Part shown: piece by piece, positions 1 to 13,635 of the stretch
Numbering within the stretch: the first letter of the stretch is position 1
Layout of the letters: every line of letters begins with the position of its first letter
Origin: Linepithema humile
Lineage: Eukaryota > Arthropoda > Insecta > Hymenoptera > Formicidae
Direction of reading: 5' to 3'
Assembly (NCBI RefSeq): GCF_040581485.1
Contig: NC_090129.1
Location: 33,466,764-33,530,763, forward strand
Length of the DNA stretch: 64,000 nucleotides
Program-made: the position numbers and the translations under genes
Notes under the pieces: model-generated
Databases searched by the model: none
Seen by the model: only the letters and a program-made list of their open reading frames with translations
Told to the model about the DNA's origin: nothing

Positions 1-3000
1 AAAGCTCTAATTCATAAGTATTATGTTTGTGAATATCAAAATTGTTGAAACCAGTGTAACATTAAAATTAACAAATTGTCAATTAAAATTGTGTCAAAGA
101 TATAGTATATTTTATATTGTAAGATATTTTTGCGGATATATTTTTCAGATACTGGAGCTACCAAATGTGAAATCCGGATTTTAGTCTCGAAAGGCAGCCA
201 AAATGGGAAGAAATAGTATCACTGCTATTGTTATCGAGTAAACAACCAATCTAGAGGAATTATACGATCCAATTGACTTTATCTCTAAGCGCAAAATACA
301 CGATTTACGAGATACCTAGTATTTTAGCGCGGTATCCGGATTAATACACGGAGGAAAAATGTTGAGATGGATGACACTAATTCGAGACCTCTATAAATCA
401 CTCTGCTTTCCTCCTCTCCTCCAACCCTTTCACCCTTTATTCCGAGGATAAGTATCCGTGAGAGTGAGAGATCGGTGTGTGTATTTATGAAAGATGATAA
501 ATAATAAGAAAAATATAATAAGCGACGCATTGCCACGCCCCACTAACGTCGCCTATCCCCCTATGTTACGCTATCGGCTCACCACCTCCTCCTGCCATTT
601 CTGGCCAACCCCCCTTTCGATTTCGCCTCGTCTGGATGCAATAAATTCACGTCCGCCACTCGACGGCACCGTCCCTTCCTGCAGATATTTCCCCCTGTCT
701 TCCCTGAACCGGCCCCCATTTTTCTTCGCCCGGCAAAGTCGCGGGAAAATATCGAACGGAAATGCCGAAGCGCCGATGGAAAATATGACGACGTCGCAAC
801 AGGGCAGCGTGAGGCTATCCCTTGCTTGTTGCATAAGTTTCCAGAATTTTGTTGTTCGAGAATTTTCGCTTTAGAAGAAAATATTGTAAATTGTTTGAGA
901 AATCGAATGTTTCTCTTTAACAAGTTTTTTCTTCTTGGTCAATTGAGTGTCAATTTTTTTATTTTGAGAAAGCGTTGAAATGTTTATTATTTATCATGTT
1001 ACTTTCGTTTCAATATTTGGTGTTACATGGTGCTTGTAATTAAATCTCAAATTAAAATTTGGTTTAAATATCTGGAACTAATTGATGACAATTGTTTTAT
1101 TGCTTATGAACTGTGTTGGAGCTCGGTTCGTGAACACACAGTTCCATTATTTCCAGTCACTAATTATGCAAAAACTAATCGCCAGTTATATTGAGCCTTT
1201 CGGATATTTATTACATTCCATGTGCGCGGCGTTTTTCGTTAGTGGGAGTAAAAATGGTGAGCGAATCGGTCGATGACCGGTGCCCAGTAAATGGGTCGCG
1301 CGCAGGGTTATAAAATCTTATTTGTCAAGTAATGGCTGTGCTAAGATGTGGTTTGCTAGTATCGCACATTCTCTGCTAAACCATTCCTGAGAAATAGCCA
1401 CCATCGACCATCATTATTCCATTTTATTTATCACTTTTTTAATTTTATCAGTCCAAAACCTTTTTCAATCTCGGAATATTCTCAAATTCTTAAAGAAGCG
1501 CTCGCCTTGCACGATTTTATCGTCGTTACCGGCTAATTGGCGTTATGGACAAAGTGAACAAGCTAGATCGAATAAATAATTAATTATTCGCTCGGTGATA
1601 ATTAATTTAATATGCACGGCGTACGCGCGAGTACTGCAGTTGCAATAGTGAAATTAGAAGCGTACACAATGCAATCGGGTTTGCTACAGTTAATCAGTTG
1701 GACGGTACACTATCACGGCTTACGATTTGTAGGACAAATGATACTATTGTTATCTAGAACTAGCAATGCTGAAATTTAATGAGATATCGATGAGATTTTG
1801 CTCTTTTCCGGTTAAACGTGGGCATTGAAGTAGCTTTCGAATTGTAAAAATAATAATTTTGAAATAAGATCTAATCGGATGGAAAAGAAGACATTTGATT
1901 GACGCGGAGAAAAATAATCGATGTAATAAACGCTGTACATCTATGTTTGATCTCGCATAAGAAAATCCAAACAGAGGGTGTTGCTGTTTAAGAGCAAATA
2001 TGTGTCGGCGCTAATTACAAAACTGGAAGCACGTCCTATGTCCTTTGTAAGATCGTGTCTTATGTAGCCACAGCAGCCTCGTTAACCGGCAGCTACGCGA
2101 TATTGTTAGCTCAGTATACACACACATACACACATTCTTATATGCTGCACCCATATACAGGTTTATGCGTATGTGTTTGGACACTGGAAACTACGTCAAA
2201 AGTTATATCTTACAGTTACGACACGTTATCGTGGAACTTGTACAACGTAACGTACATACGGGATAGAAAATGCACGCGAGACCACGTGTAACGGGTGTCT
2301 CGCCAATAATCGACCATTACTCCTGCGTCTGTTATACGATCCTTTAATTAGAATTTTCTATGTGCCCCACTGCAATACTTATCTCGTCGCTACGCTTGAA
2401 TTTTTGAAATAAAATACACGAAATGTTTCACGTCGGGTTTCAATCAAGAATTCTCTTTCTCGCATTCGACATCAAAGATGACAAGTTATATAAATTTAAT
2501 TTACATAGCGACCTCACAATAATTCCTAGCAAAATAATTTAAAACGTCGTTCTTTCTTAATTTAAATAAACAATATATTTCTTTTAATAATTCAAAACAG
2601 CTTTTTCGGAACACTTTGAAAATCTAATTTATATTAATTAATTCTGCTCATGCAAAATTAGGAATCTGCATCATACTCGTTCTGGCTTCACGGAATAATA
2701 CTGTATATACATATATACGTTACAAAGATATAATTCGTCGTAATCTTGAGCTTACTCGTCATTTCGATATTTCGAGATAAGAGCGAGGAAACGTTCAAAG
2801 ATGTTCCCTCTTAGGTTCTCCGAGTACATCAAATTAGCTATGTTGCCGGAAGCTTGTCGAGTTTCGAGCACTACAAACTTCCGCTAATAAATGTAGAATA
2901 CGCTAATAATCTGCATCGGTGACTTAAGAACAAAGGGACTTATACTTGGCTTCTAATAGCGCGCATGCTGTATTATGCAAACTCTAATTTTCAATGGCGT

Positions 3001-6000
3001 GCTTCGTTCCGAAAATCTACCCGCACTTTGGCAGAAAATTATGTCGCTCAATTAATAAAGATCAGTTTGTTCAGATAGAAATCTTTGTTTCTAAACAAGA
3101 AGATATATACAAATCAATTCTACGTAACTGCAGATAATTTAAGTATTTTAAAAAAATTTTTGAGAAATAATTGTTAAGAATTAAGAAAAAATTTAGAAAA
3201 GTAATTGTTTGAATTTCGAATCTCATATGAAAAATTGTCATATAAAAAATTCATAGGAAAAAATATAGAAAATTGTAAACAAATAAGAAAATTTAAAATA
3301 AATATATATATTAAAAAATACACAACCATTCTTTTCCATGTGACAAGGAAACAGAGAAAATAGATAAGTAAACATCAGAGAAAATAAATGGAAAATAAAA
3401 TAGAAAATTACAAGAAAATAATTTTCAATTGCACATTTCATGCATTGTTATAAATTTGATTGCAATATTAAAATGCAATGTTGATTACAAAGAGCAAGCA
3501 AGACGTATTGCAGCCTTGAGGAAATTTGCTGACAGACGGAGAAGCATGTCGCGGTTTTCCACGTTGTATTCGCGAAATCTATTCGGCTGCAACGAGCGGG
3601 ACGTGTCGTTACTCGGGTCGCCACAGAGGTTGGTAGGTGCTGAACGCTTAGCTTGATATTGATCGACCTTCTCCGCCGCCCTACTCCCTTCACCGCTCGC
3701 GTGGCCCCCAGCGAGCTGTCGCATCTCCGCGCAAAGCAACGCGCCGAAGTGACGTAATGTCGGGGAGGAAAAGGAGGCATTGAAATAACCACCCCCATTT
3801 TGCCCCCATTTTTGTCATTGTGCAACTTCTCCTTCAACAAGCGGCAACGGGCGTGCGGCAACAATTTGTCATTCAAAAATTGCTCGCCAAAAATAAACAG
3901 ACAAATCAAGATGCAAGAACTGAGCGAGTCTACTTTTTCAAAGAGAAAATAAAAAAAGCCACCAATAACATTTTGCGATATTGTGTCTTACAATTAGAAT
4001 GACAAACGTTACGATTTTGAAGAATTTTTGCGAAAATGGTAACTACTAAAGTTTAAAAATTGATGAATAAAATTTAATTGAAATAACTATTTGATTATAA
4101 TCAAATAACTAATACTGGAATGAAATACAGAATTAAATTCAAAAATATCTGTTTCGCCATCTCATTATCAAGCATAATCAAGAACCTCGTGGAAAGTAAT
4201 TAGAGGAACATTATTGCGAAAATTAACGCAACAGTGATATTTAATTAGCAAACGGCAGACCAGCTCCTCAGAAAGGCTAGAGGGGGTGTACTGCCGAATA
4301 TTATGTGGAAATGGACGACCCTGCCGTAACCCCTGCAACCGGATGTAACTTCAAAGGCAGTACTCGGGTTCTCTTGAGAATACCGAGGTAAGGGTCGACC
4401 GAGGAAAGGCGTGAGACGGAGTGCAACAACTTTGCCGCACGTTTGTTAATTAACGCTAATTAATTAAGGAATCCCACTAGGTACTGACATACCTACTTGG
4501 CCTGCACTTAAACCCCCTTCCAGTAAAGCGCTAAATCGAGTTTTGACCGCATTTTTATCGGTTTTTATCCAGAATCTCTTCTTTTTGACAAAAAGAAAAG
4601 AAGGAAAACTTGCCGACCTCGTGCTAGTTTCAAGCCATCGTAAACGAGCAACATTTTGCTTTACTCTTTAAGTTTAGATATACTTTATTCTAATAAAAAT
4701 TTAATTTAAGGTTTAATGAAAAATTTAATGTTGCGGTAAATGATGACCTCTATTAATATTTCTAAGGAAAAATCGACTTCTCAAGTTCGTCGAAATATCT
4801 TTCATTAAGATTAAGATCGCGGGTTCTGGGACGCAGCTATACTATAATTAATTAATAAAACTATAGTCACGTAATAATTTGTGAGAAGTTTCGATCGAGA
4901 TAACATTGCAATAAGGGCACATAGCTCATTTATACGTATTTCATTTATATCTATATGTGCACACTAGTTCATAAACAACGCGAAAGATAAATCTTTTTTC
5001 GAGAGAAATTCATTCCAATATTATTATTAAAATAAAATAAAGCTTATAAAGCAAAATAATATTTCTACATTGTTAAGATTTTTTTAATTAAAAATAAAAT
5101 TTATCAAGTTCTAAAAGTATAAGTACTTAAAAAAATTTTTTTGTAAATTTTAAGAAAAACTTTTAGAGAAATGCTACAGATAGAAGTGTATAACAAAGCT
5201 ATAAACACAACTACGTTAATCTCATTAAACAAGAAAGATAAGTATATATTTATCTTTGCGACAATCATCTTTGCGTTTTTCTGGAATCTCAATTCGAATA
5301 CGCGATGTCCTACGATTGTTAAAAGCAAAGCTATGAACACAATTTGCTAATGTTATTTTGTGTTATTTTCTGAGATTAATGATCAAATCGCGCACCATCG
5401 GCGTTTTGAGATAAAGCATGCCTCTGACATCGAGGACGTACCGGATATCGAGAGTGCTAGCTCGAGCAAGAGTGCTGGCTATCGAGCGAACGAGAAGAAA
5501 TTAATTCCTTCCCGACTCATCGCGGCCTGTTGGCCCATTGTGCTCGATCGATGCAAAATCCGATTTCTTCAATTCTTTTAAATGATCAGTGCTTTGTCAA
5601 ACACTAAAACGCAGATTTAAAACCTAATTCCGGATTCTTCTGATTTATTAAATATCCGCAAATAGAATAATTAATATGATAATTCTAATTAGCGACATAA
5701 ATTCCATTTTTAATTCAATGTAATCAAATTTGCTTGAATTTTTAATTTTATATCAATATTTTTATTAATTGACCGTATACATTTACTAATTTATTTTATT
5801 ATTTATCAATATGCGGAAATTTCGCTTATTTATCTATGTTTAGTTTACGTAGATTGAACTTGTTAACTTTTGTATCTATTTTTGTTTAATTAAACGTATA
5901 ACTTTTTATTTGATAAACGTATTTTTGTTCTTATTTTTTAATTCTCTTAGAATTGTGAGAACTTGTTTCAGGATGCCCAAGAAATTATTTAAAGATCAAC

Positions 6001-8068
6001 TAATTACTTAACTTTCCTTAAACATAATCATATTTTTTCATTATAAAATATTGTGAAGCAAAAACATCTAAACGTCTAAGTATTCCTTGTTCTCTTATTC
6101 TCACGATTTCAGCTTTTCCGTTCTGATTCTTCAAAAAAATCTTATTCATAAAGCATTCAAAGCTCGCAAGTATAACTTACTTCTAATTGCATCACGATTT
6201 TATTTAAACGCTCCTTACTTGAATGGACTTGCTATCTCTAAGTTGTTTATTTTAATTACCGACATTACGAAGTTATCAATTGGAATTCAAGAAATAATCA
6301 ATTCGGTGCTCAATTAGTCTGCATTGTATGCATAACATTCGCTTTCAATCTTTCCTTGAAAGCGCACAATATAGTTAATAATCAATAAATAATTTAATAG
6401 TAATTAACAAGTAATTTTCTCAATTATTATTGAACAATAGCTTAGATCGATAAGTTATAAATATTTTATTTAACCGCGATAATTATTAGATAATTTTTAG
6501 TAAAATAGTAACTAATTACTTTACTAAACTGATATGTTTCATTAATATTTATTTGTATCTTTTTTAAACTAAACTCATAGTTTCACCTTAAAAAAACCGA
6601 TAAAAATTAAATAATTTAATAAAAAACAATTTTGTTTCTTTCTTTCCGATTTTGTCTAACCATAAATATTAACAATATTCCAAAATAGAAATTAGTTATG
6701 TTTAGGATAATAACTCTCAGAGATAGTGTAATTGTTCTCTGAATGCACTTTGAGAAGTGCATCTTGAGGCAAGACCTGGTTGTGCAACTATAGCATGGGC
6801 CTGCCCGAAGGGTTTTCGCAGAATTTCCAACAACCGCGATCCTCCGTTAGAAAGCTAACACCTTTGTGAACCCCGACATTCTTCGACAAGTTCAAAAAGT
6901 CGCCAGTATATATACCGGTCGATCTACTTCGAGAACTTCACGATCCTCATCCCCGAGTACTTGAAGTAGAACAAAAAAATGTCTGACTGCTTTAAATCAC
7001 CGGAGAGGATGGAAAAGTTTCCCCGAAAGTGCGCCATCGCATTTAGTTGAAATAAAAACTTAGAACAATAACATGAACAACAAGGTTCGAAAGAACAGCT
7101 GACTCTCGCGATTTTAGTATACAAGGCGAGTTCTAAAATAATATTTATTTGTCAACACATAAATTTTAATTGTCTAATATGTGTTTTATTTCTGAATAAA
7201 ATCAGACCAAATAATCCGTTTCTTAAAAATTAAAATTAAAATTTAAAAAAATTTTAAAGTATACATTTTTTAGCATTTTTTTGTAATAAAAAATATTTTA
7301 AAAAGCAGGTATTGATTGATAAGAGAGAGAAAATTCTTATTTTATGAACAAAATAAAAAATACAAAAATATAGAAAATAAAAAAATTGTTAAAAGGAATG
7401 TTCTAAAGCATTTAAGGAAATTTTTGTTTACAAACAGATAAAATTTTCCGCTGCTCTACATTTAAACACACTTCTAAACGCCCCTGGGACGAGGATAGAA
7501 GATGCAACGACCCTTCTAACAAACAGCTCTGTTTACAATGCGTCTAACCGGATGATCGTACATCCCCTATTAGAATCGTATAATAGAATACCCTCTCACG
7601 CGTTGAGATAAGTCCCCCGCGCTTCCAAGTCTTCGATATCTCCAATCCGTTTCCGCCCCTTCCGCGATTCCCAACGCAAACATCCGTTCGAGAGGAATGA
7701 TCGATCCGCCTATGAAGCCACGTGAGTAGTCGACCTGCACGTGCAGACCGACATCATAATTTGCGTTTTTTACCCATCGATACAGTTAAACCTCTTCGTT
7801 AAAGTTTGTGAAAAAGTTTGGGAGTAACACAAAACTTTTACATGAAACTAAATAAGTTATTATATGTATGTCTATATATGCTGACTGCACAGATTTAATA
7901 AATAAAAATGTAATATCTAGAAATTCAAGAATGTACTTTGAAACATTTTTGTCAATTTTTTTGAAGTATTGTAGATATAGTTTTACGAATATCTAGATTG
8001 TTTTAGACGAATAAAAAATAAAGAATAATTTTAAAAGTATATAAAATCTAAAATAAAATAAAGATGTA
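1..8068. other. Gene-poor AT-rich DNA
   Basis: I see no supportable gene here. The stretch is AT-rich with scattered CpG-richer patches at about 520-820, 3540-3870, 4260-4450, 5390-5570 and 7480-7780. Open frames in those patches are short, lack recognisable domains and have equally open frames on the opposite strand. There is a short CA-rich run near 2115-2145. It may be intron or intergenic DNA of a gene outside the window. Confidence 0.6.
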
Positions 8069-8070
8069 TC

Positions 8071-8091
8071 TATATATATATATATATATAT
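8071..8091. repeat. (TA)n microsatellite
   Basis: A pure TA dinucleotide run directly precedes the MITE that starts at 8102. Confidence 0.9.
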
Positions 8092-8101
8092 TTTCAAAGA
8101 T

Positions 8102-8231
8102 ATCCCAGACAGCACATGTCCAAAATACATCCAAAGGATGTACCAAGACATCCAGAGGATGTTTTGTCGTCCCAAAAACGTCTTCGAGGTATCCTCTGGG
8201 CGTCTTTTGACCATGCTATGCTGTCTGGGAT
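8102..8231. mobile_element. MITE-like element with 13-bp perfect inverted ends
   Basis: The 130-bp segment begins ATCCCAGACAGCA and ends with its exact reverse complement TGCTGTCTGGGAT. The interior repeats the palindromic words CATCCAAAGGATG and CATCCAGAGGATG, then a related CGTCTTCGAGG... segment. It has no coding capacity, so it would be non-autonomous. I cannot see a clear target-site duplication, so the superfamily is left open. Confidence 0.75.
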
Positions 8232-9065
8232 TATAAATAATGAAATTTATTGCCATATTTGAAATGAGATATTGCCAATATATGAAAAGTATCTTGGATT
8301 AAGGATAAAAGCTACGGATCTTAATTTTACTTAATTCATCAGTATCTCGTGATCGGTCTTGAGATCATGCGATGCAATCAGTGGTAGTTATCAATTACGA
8401 GAGACGTACGAACCTGTTCTGTTGTTCGTCGACAGTGACGGACGAGAGGGTTGTTGGTCGTCGGCAAGAGACTTGCTCGCCCTGTCGTGCTCACCGGCCC
8501 TCGTACCGCTCGAGAGCGGCCAGGCGACCCTCCTTTGAGCCCTTCGCTAATCCCGGAACGAGCTCTATGCCCGATTCGACCGTATTACGCATGCCAAGGA
8601 TTCTATAATCAGAAAGTACTTTTGTTAATACTTCGATATACACGTTGCACACAGCATTTCTTTCCTAATATATCAATGGTTTTTAAGTAATTAGTAAAAG
8701 TCACAGAATTTCTTGTAAATTAAACTTTAAATGCAGATATAGATACCTAATAAAATAATATCCCTTAATAAAACGATGAGTCATGATAAAAACTGTTAAA
8801 CTAAAATGGCGGACAAAAGTGGAAAGTTTTAGGCTTATCTCCATTATTTTATTAAGGCTAGTGTCTAATTCTATGTTCATAATGGCGCATTTGCAGTGGC
8901 GCAATTATAGGGACTTAAGATTCAGCATTAATAATCGATAAAAATTCTACGCGCGCCACACATCGGTCACTATGATAATTGTGTCAACCCTACGACGCGA
9001 CAGTAGTGCCAAACTGCAGACGCGTCATGATACTTTTTATTACAATTGCCGTTATGAGAGACGTA
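8232..9065. other. Intergenic DNA, no gene seen
   Basis: A GC-richer patch at about 8400-8590 has open frames on one strand but no recognisable domain or splice context. The rest is AT-rich. Confidence 0.5.
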
Positions 9066-9208
9066 GGGCTTGTTCGTTTTAGCTGCACTGGGGCAGCTCT
9101 GGGTCTGCTCTAAACAAGATAATACAGGACAAACTATTTATCTGTCCTGTATTATCCTGTGTAGAGCAGACCCAGAGCAGCCCCAGTGTAGCTAAAACGA
9201 ACAAGCCC
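9066..9208. mobile_element. 143-bp MITE with long inverted repeats and GTA duplication
   Basis: The left arm starts GGGCTTGTTCGTTTTAGCTG and the right arm ends with its near-perfect complement. The arms run about 50 bp each and an inner palindrome (GATAATACAGGACA / TGTCCTGTATTATC) makes nearly the whole element foldable. It is flanked by a 3-bp direct repeat GTA at 9063-9065 and 9209-9211. It has no coding capacity. The short TSD and long arms fit a PIF/Harbinger-like or similar non-autonomous DNA element, but the family is an inference. Confidence 0.85.
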
Positions 9209-9211
9209 GTA

Positions 9212-10167
9212 GAATATACACTTCGCGAGTAATTCCGAATCAACCGTTAAAAGCATAACAAGTACATTTATTTGTCGGGAGTGCCGATTAAAATAACGGG
9301 CGATTACTTGTTTGCCAGATATTCGTGAATAACGATGCTCCATTGTTCGCTGCACCGATGTTGAAACCAGCGATAGAGACGTCCAAAAACCGTTATGTTC
9401 ACTCAATAAAATTGAAACGCGATTACTTTTCGTCAGATGTAGTATGTTGAAATTGAGCTCGTCGAAATTAAATCAGATAATTAAGTTATGTGCACGTACT
9501 TAATGCTGTGATCACTAGACAGACAATTGCCCATTTCGTTTGCTCTGAATGTATGTACAATGCCGAATATGAGGTAATAATATCCAGATGACAAAGTGCG
9601 TTTTATCTCGTTTTATTATTTTCATTTTATGTATCGCGGCCATAATAAATTCGTGACGTAAATTCATGTATTTTTCACATAAGTAAAATACGCGGGATAA
9701 TTTTTGTTCGATAATGTATGATGAGTGATATATTCAGTGTAAGTGAGTGATTCCTGATATTCATCGATTCTTCCATCAAGCTGATGCAAAACATTATAAG
9801 ACAGGATGCAATGCAGATAGAGCAGACTGCAATATCCTAGCTTTATAAGTAGTAACAATTATTTGTTTACTATTTAAATATGTATACAGTTTTGCGATAA
9901 TGTACAACTATGATTATGTATTTATTAATTATTTATGTAAGATGTTTGAAACTAAAATGTGTGATAATTTCCTCGGGTGCAGCTGAAGGCGTACTTAGCT
10001 AGGATACAACGAATAGTGAGTGAATTCATTACTCTTGTGTGATTACAAAATGTCGATATTCTTCACTGTTTTTATTTTTCAATATTTATCAAGTAAGTTC
10101 TAAGATCTATGCTGAGATAATTATATTTTTGTCTGCGGTTTATAATTTTATATATAAATATAAATGT
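9212..10167. other. Intergenic AT-rich DNA
   Basis: No coding exon, RNA gene or repeat that I can support. Confidence 0.5.
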
Positions 10168-10713
10168 AAACTTGTTAGCATGATTAAATATGATTAATTG
10201 GTAATACATAATTCCTTTAGTTCAAATATTTATGTAATTATATCAAGTAATTATTATATTAGTAATGTTATCAAAATTGTGTGTAATTTTATATAAAGAT
10301 AAAGTATTATATTTACTCTTATCAAAATCTTTTCCTTTTTCAATGACAAAAAAAATGTGGAATTAAAAGATATTTTTTAGTCATATATTTTAGTACAAAT
10401 AGAAAATATTGTTGAATATATCCAACTTATTAATTGCATTATTTGTTTATTGTAACATTGTTATTGTTCAAATTGACTGTATGTTAGTTAATATTATAAG
10501 ATTTATAAACGTGTGAATTATATACGTCAAAATTGAATTAAAATATTGAAATACTGAATTAAATACGCGAATAAAATTTATTTTGTTATTTTAAATTACA
10601 CAAATTTGATAACATTACTAATATGCTAGTAAACTTGATATAATTACATAAATATTTGAACTAAAGAAATTATGTATTACCAATTAATCGTATTTAGTCA
10701 TGCTAACAAATTT
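10168..10713. repeat. Large imperfect inverted repeat (about 120-bp arms)
   Basis: The left arm (about 10168-10292) reads forward through TTGTTAGCATGATTAAATA, GGTAATACATAATTCCTTTA and AGTAATGTTATCAAA. The right arm (about 10590-10713) carries the same words as reverse complement in mirrored order, with scattered substitutions and small indels. About 300 bp of AT-rich DNA separates them. The structure suggests a foldback or long-TIR non-autonomous transposon. I see no target duplication or ORF. Confidence 0.75.
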
Positions 10714-10890
10714 GCATAGATAAAAGTTTTGCCAAAATTTGCAATATTATCCAAAAAAATAATGCAATAGAAAAATAAATAAGAAACATAATTGTTTCTA
10801 TAGAAAAGATTTAAAGAATGTACAAAGTTCACAAAACAGCTTGACGTTCTGCTTTGATACTTCAGGAATTTAATGCAAAGAACTTAACAA

Positions 10891-11148
10891 ATGTCTTTTT
10901 CTACTCAATTTCTCATTCTCATCTTTTCCTTCCTTGCCTCTTACAATCTCTCCACGCTTGTAAAAGCACAAAAAGGAGAGAAAGTGGGGGCTAAGAACGT
11001 CACTAAACGACGTAACTTTTATCGCGAGACCGTCGCGAGTTTGCAAACTGTGCTGTTACAAGAAGAAGCTGACGCTGACGATGAGGACGACAACGATGCG
11101 AATGACAAGGACAACACCTCTCGTTCTGACGACGAAAAGGTGCCGTAG
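10891..11148 (+). CDS. Candidate small secreted acidic protein (85 aa), unknown
   Basis: The ORF starts at an ATG in a favourable AACAAATG context and ends TAG. The first 26 or so residues look like a signal peptide: a short polar start, a hydrophobic core (FLILIFSFLASY) and a plausible cleavage after VKA. The mature part is basic first, with a KRR site near residue 41, and then strongly acidic (EEADADDEDDNDAND...). The 3' half is much GC-richer than the DNA around it, as expected of an exon. An acceptor-like TTCAG lies about 27 bp upstream. I do not recognise the family. It could be a neuropeptide or venom-like precursor, part of a larger spliced gene, or chance. No paralogue is visible nearby. 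Confidence 0.35.
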   Translation: MSFSTQFLILIFSFLASYNLSTLVKAQKGEKVGAKNVTKRRNFYRETVASLQTVLLQEEADADDEDDNDANDKDNTSRSDDEKVP

Positions 11149-13635
11149 GTTTGAAGTTTAAAGTTAAACGGGACTTCGACGGTTGTGCACCTTTTTCTTC
11201 AAATTGATCTAGAAATATTGAAATTAAAAAATATGGTAAGAACAAAATACGGTTCCAGAAAAACTAAGAAAGCTATTTTAAGCACCTGCAGCAATGAGTT
11301 TCCCCAAAATTCAACATTTGATTCAAATACTCTATCTGTTTTCTGTTTGTGAAAGAAAGGAGATACAAAATATAATTGATGATATAATGTGGGATGAAAC
11401 TATCGCTTTGTCGGTTCGACAATCACATACTGATTTTGGAGTTACTTATCTTTCTTATTTATTTTACTTCTCCCATCCGCGGGAATTGGAATTTCTCAGT
11501 CATAAAATCAAAACGTGACGTTACGCATTCCAGCTTAATCGCTTCGAACTTTATTATTGATCAAGATTCCAATGCCAAGTACAATGCATGAATTGAGCAA
11601 TGAGAAGAGAGAGAGGAAAAAAAGAAAAACAACAGCAACTTATGAACAATTTTTTCTATAAGATTTTCTCACATGTTGTTTAAAAAAAAATTTATTTTAA
11701 TTTCTAAACATTCTATATAAATAGATATAAAATATTTCAATTTAATTTACCTTCTGTTTAACTTATAAATTAAAAATTTTTGAGAACAAAAAAATAATAA
11801 AAATGTAATAAAGTAAATATTCAATTAAAATCCGAGATTATTTTTGTGAAATTAAAACAAATTTATAATAATTTTGCAAAAATGTTTGACATAACATTTT
11901 ATTTAATTTAACATTTAACTTAAAAATTAAAATAAATTTTAACAAATTATAAAAATAAATTATATTTTACAATTACCAGTCCAAAAAGCAAATATTAACG
12001 TTAAAAGCAATATGAAAATACTGGCATTGCGGTACTTTGTTTATCGTATGATAACGAACATGTGATTTTTCGTTTCTGACGTCACCATTTAATATGATGA
12101 TGGTACATGGAGTTTCGAAAGTTCTAGAATTTTAAATAAAAATACACTTTGCAACATACTGGTAGCATTACGGAAATAACCGAGAAGACAAAACGGACTT
12201 GGAAAGATGGCAATGGAGATAACCGGAATGTCGACCTGTTCCTCTTTCTTGCATCTTCCAAGAAAAACGACAAACTTTCCGTTCTGTTAAGTTAGGTATG
12301 CCGACTACGAATCCGCGAATCAAACTTTTTAATGGAAAAGCCAGTTCGTCGGAATTATTTTTCAAGAAGAGAGACGCTCCGGGCTTTCCCATTCACTTTG
12401 CTTGCCCTTCGGTCGACAAGAGCAAAGGGTGATTTATGTCGGTGGTGGCTGCTAGTATCTCTCTTTTACTGTTCCTTCCCACTTCTCCTTCGCCCCCAAC
12501 ACCGAGAATATTACCGGTTCTGCAGGATGTGCCCGTGAATCATTATAAAATATTTTCGGACAGCTCGGAGACTCCAATCTCGATGCCATTAGCAACTAGG
12601 AATTTGAGAGAATTTGAAAAAGGGGCGAAAAAATGCAAGTATTTTGGAAAATTGTCACTTTTTTTTACATTATGTATTTCTTTTAGCCTATAATATATGA
12701 TTATTTGATTTTTCGTTTAGCTATTTAAAAAATTTATCTAGTTTTTTCTTTACAAAGTAAATAAATTGCAATTTATTGCTTCTATTCTTAAAAATGACAT
12801 TATTTTTCAACAGCTGATCGTCTCTTGTCTTAAATTCTTCTCTGTGATCTCCCACTACATTTGCCAACGACCACGTTATCACATGAGCATGCGTGGAATG
12901 AAAATTTGCTGTGCACATGACCAAGACGGCATTTTCATTCTGAGCATGTGCCAATAAAATAAAAGACTAAAGAGAAATTACAAAATAAAGGAGTTGTTTA
13001 GTCCTGATAATTTAAAAATAGAGATATTTTTTTCTAGTTTTTATAAAAAACTAACAGTGAAATGCTAGGCTTGTTTATAATTTAACTTTTTTTTCCATTA
13101 TTTGTAATTAATATAAAATACATTTTAGAAATTTGATTGTGTCCTTTTTATTATGTTCTCGTATATTCTAATAAAATTACGACACCCAAATATAATTGAG
13201 CCAATCAGTAGAATATTGTTAATTCTATTCTATTATTTCTTGTAATGAGCAATATTAATTTATTTTAATTGTGTACGTAATAGGCATAATAATGATGATA
13301 TACATGAAACATAAATATTGATAATCAATGCCAATGCAAAATTTTACAATTATTTTTGATTGCTAATTAGACTATCGTTGTACTCGGATTCTATACTTTT
13401 CAAAGAAAAAATATACGCCAGTTGTAAGTACATAAATGTACAACGGTTTTGTTACTTAAAAGAAATATTTTTTAAATTTATATTGCTAGGGTTAATTTAT
13501 TACAAGACTTCTCTTATTTGCCAAGATTAATAATTATTTTGTAATCCCATGTAATGTATACTATTTAACTAAATTTTAGTTTTCTCTTATAGTCAATAAT
13601 AATATAATTTAATTTAAATTATTAACAACAAGCTA
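11149..13635. other. Intergenic DNA with one CRE palindrome
   Basis: No gene is seen. A TGACGTCA palindrome lies at 12077-12084. GC-richer DNA at 12180-12560 has only short frames open on both strands. A small hairpin, with arms containing GAATGAAAAT and its complement, sits at about 12888-12951. Confidence 0.5.

Noticed and set aside
494..923. Open frames on both strands (up to 126 aa)
   Set aside because: GC-richer patch with frames open in several phases, no domain, no splice context.
3448..3909. 153-aa minus-strand frame
   Set aside because: Composition is R/S/T-rich without a recognisable family, and overlapping frames are equally open.
5360..5581. 73-aa frame with some coding-like composition
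   Set aside because: No domain, weak start, no flanking splice sites that extend it.
9152..9406. 84-aa minus-strand frame
   Set aside because: One end is the MITE at 9066-9208. The rest is unrecognisable.
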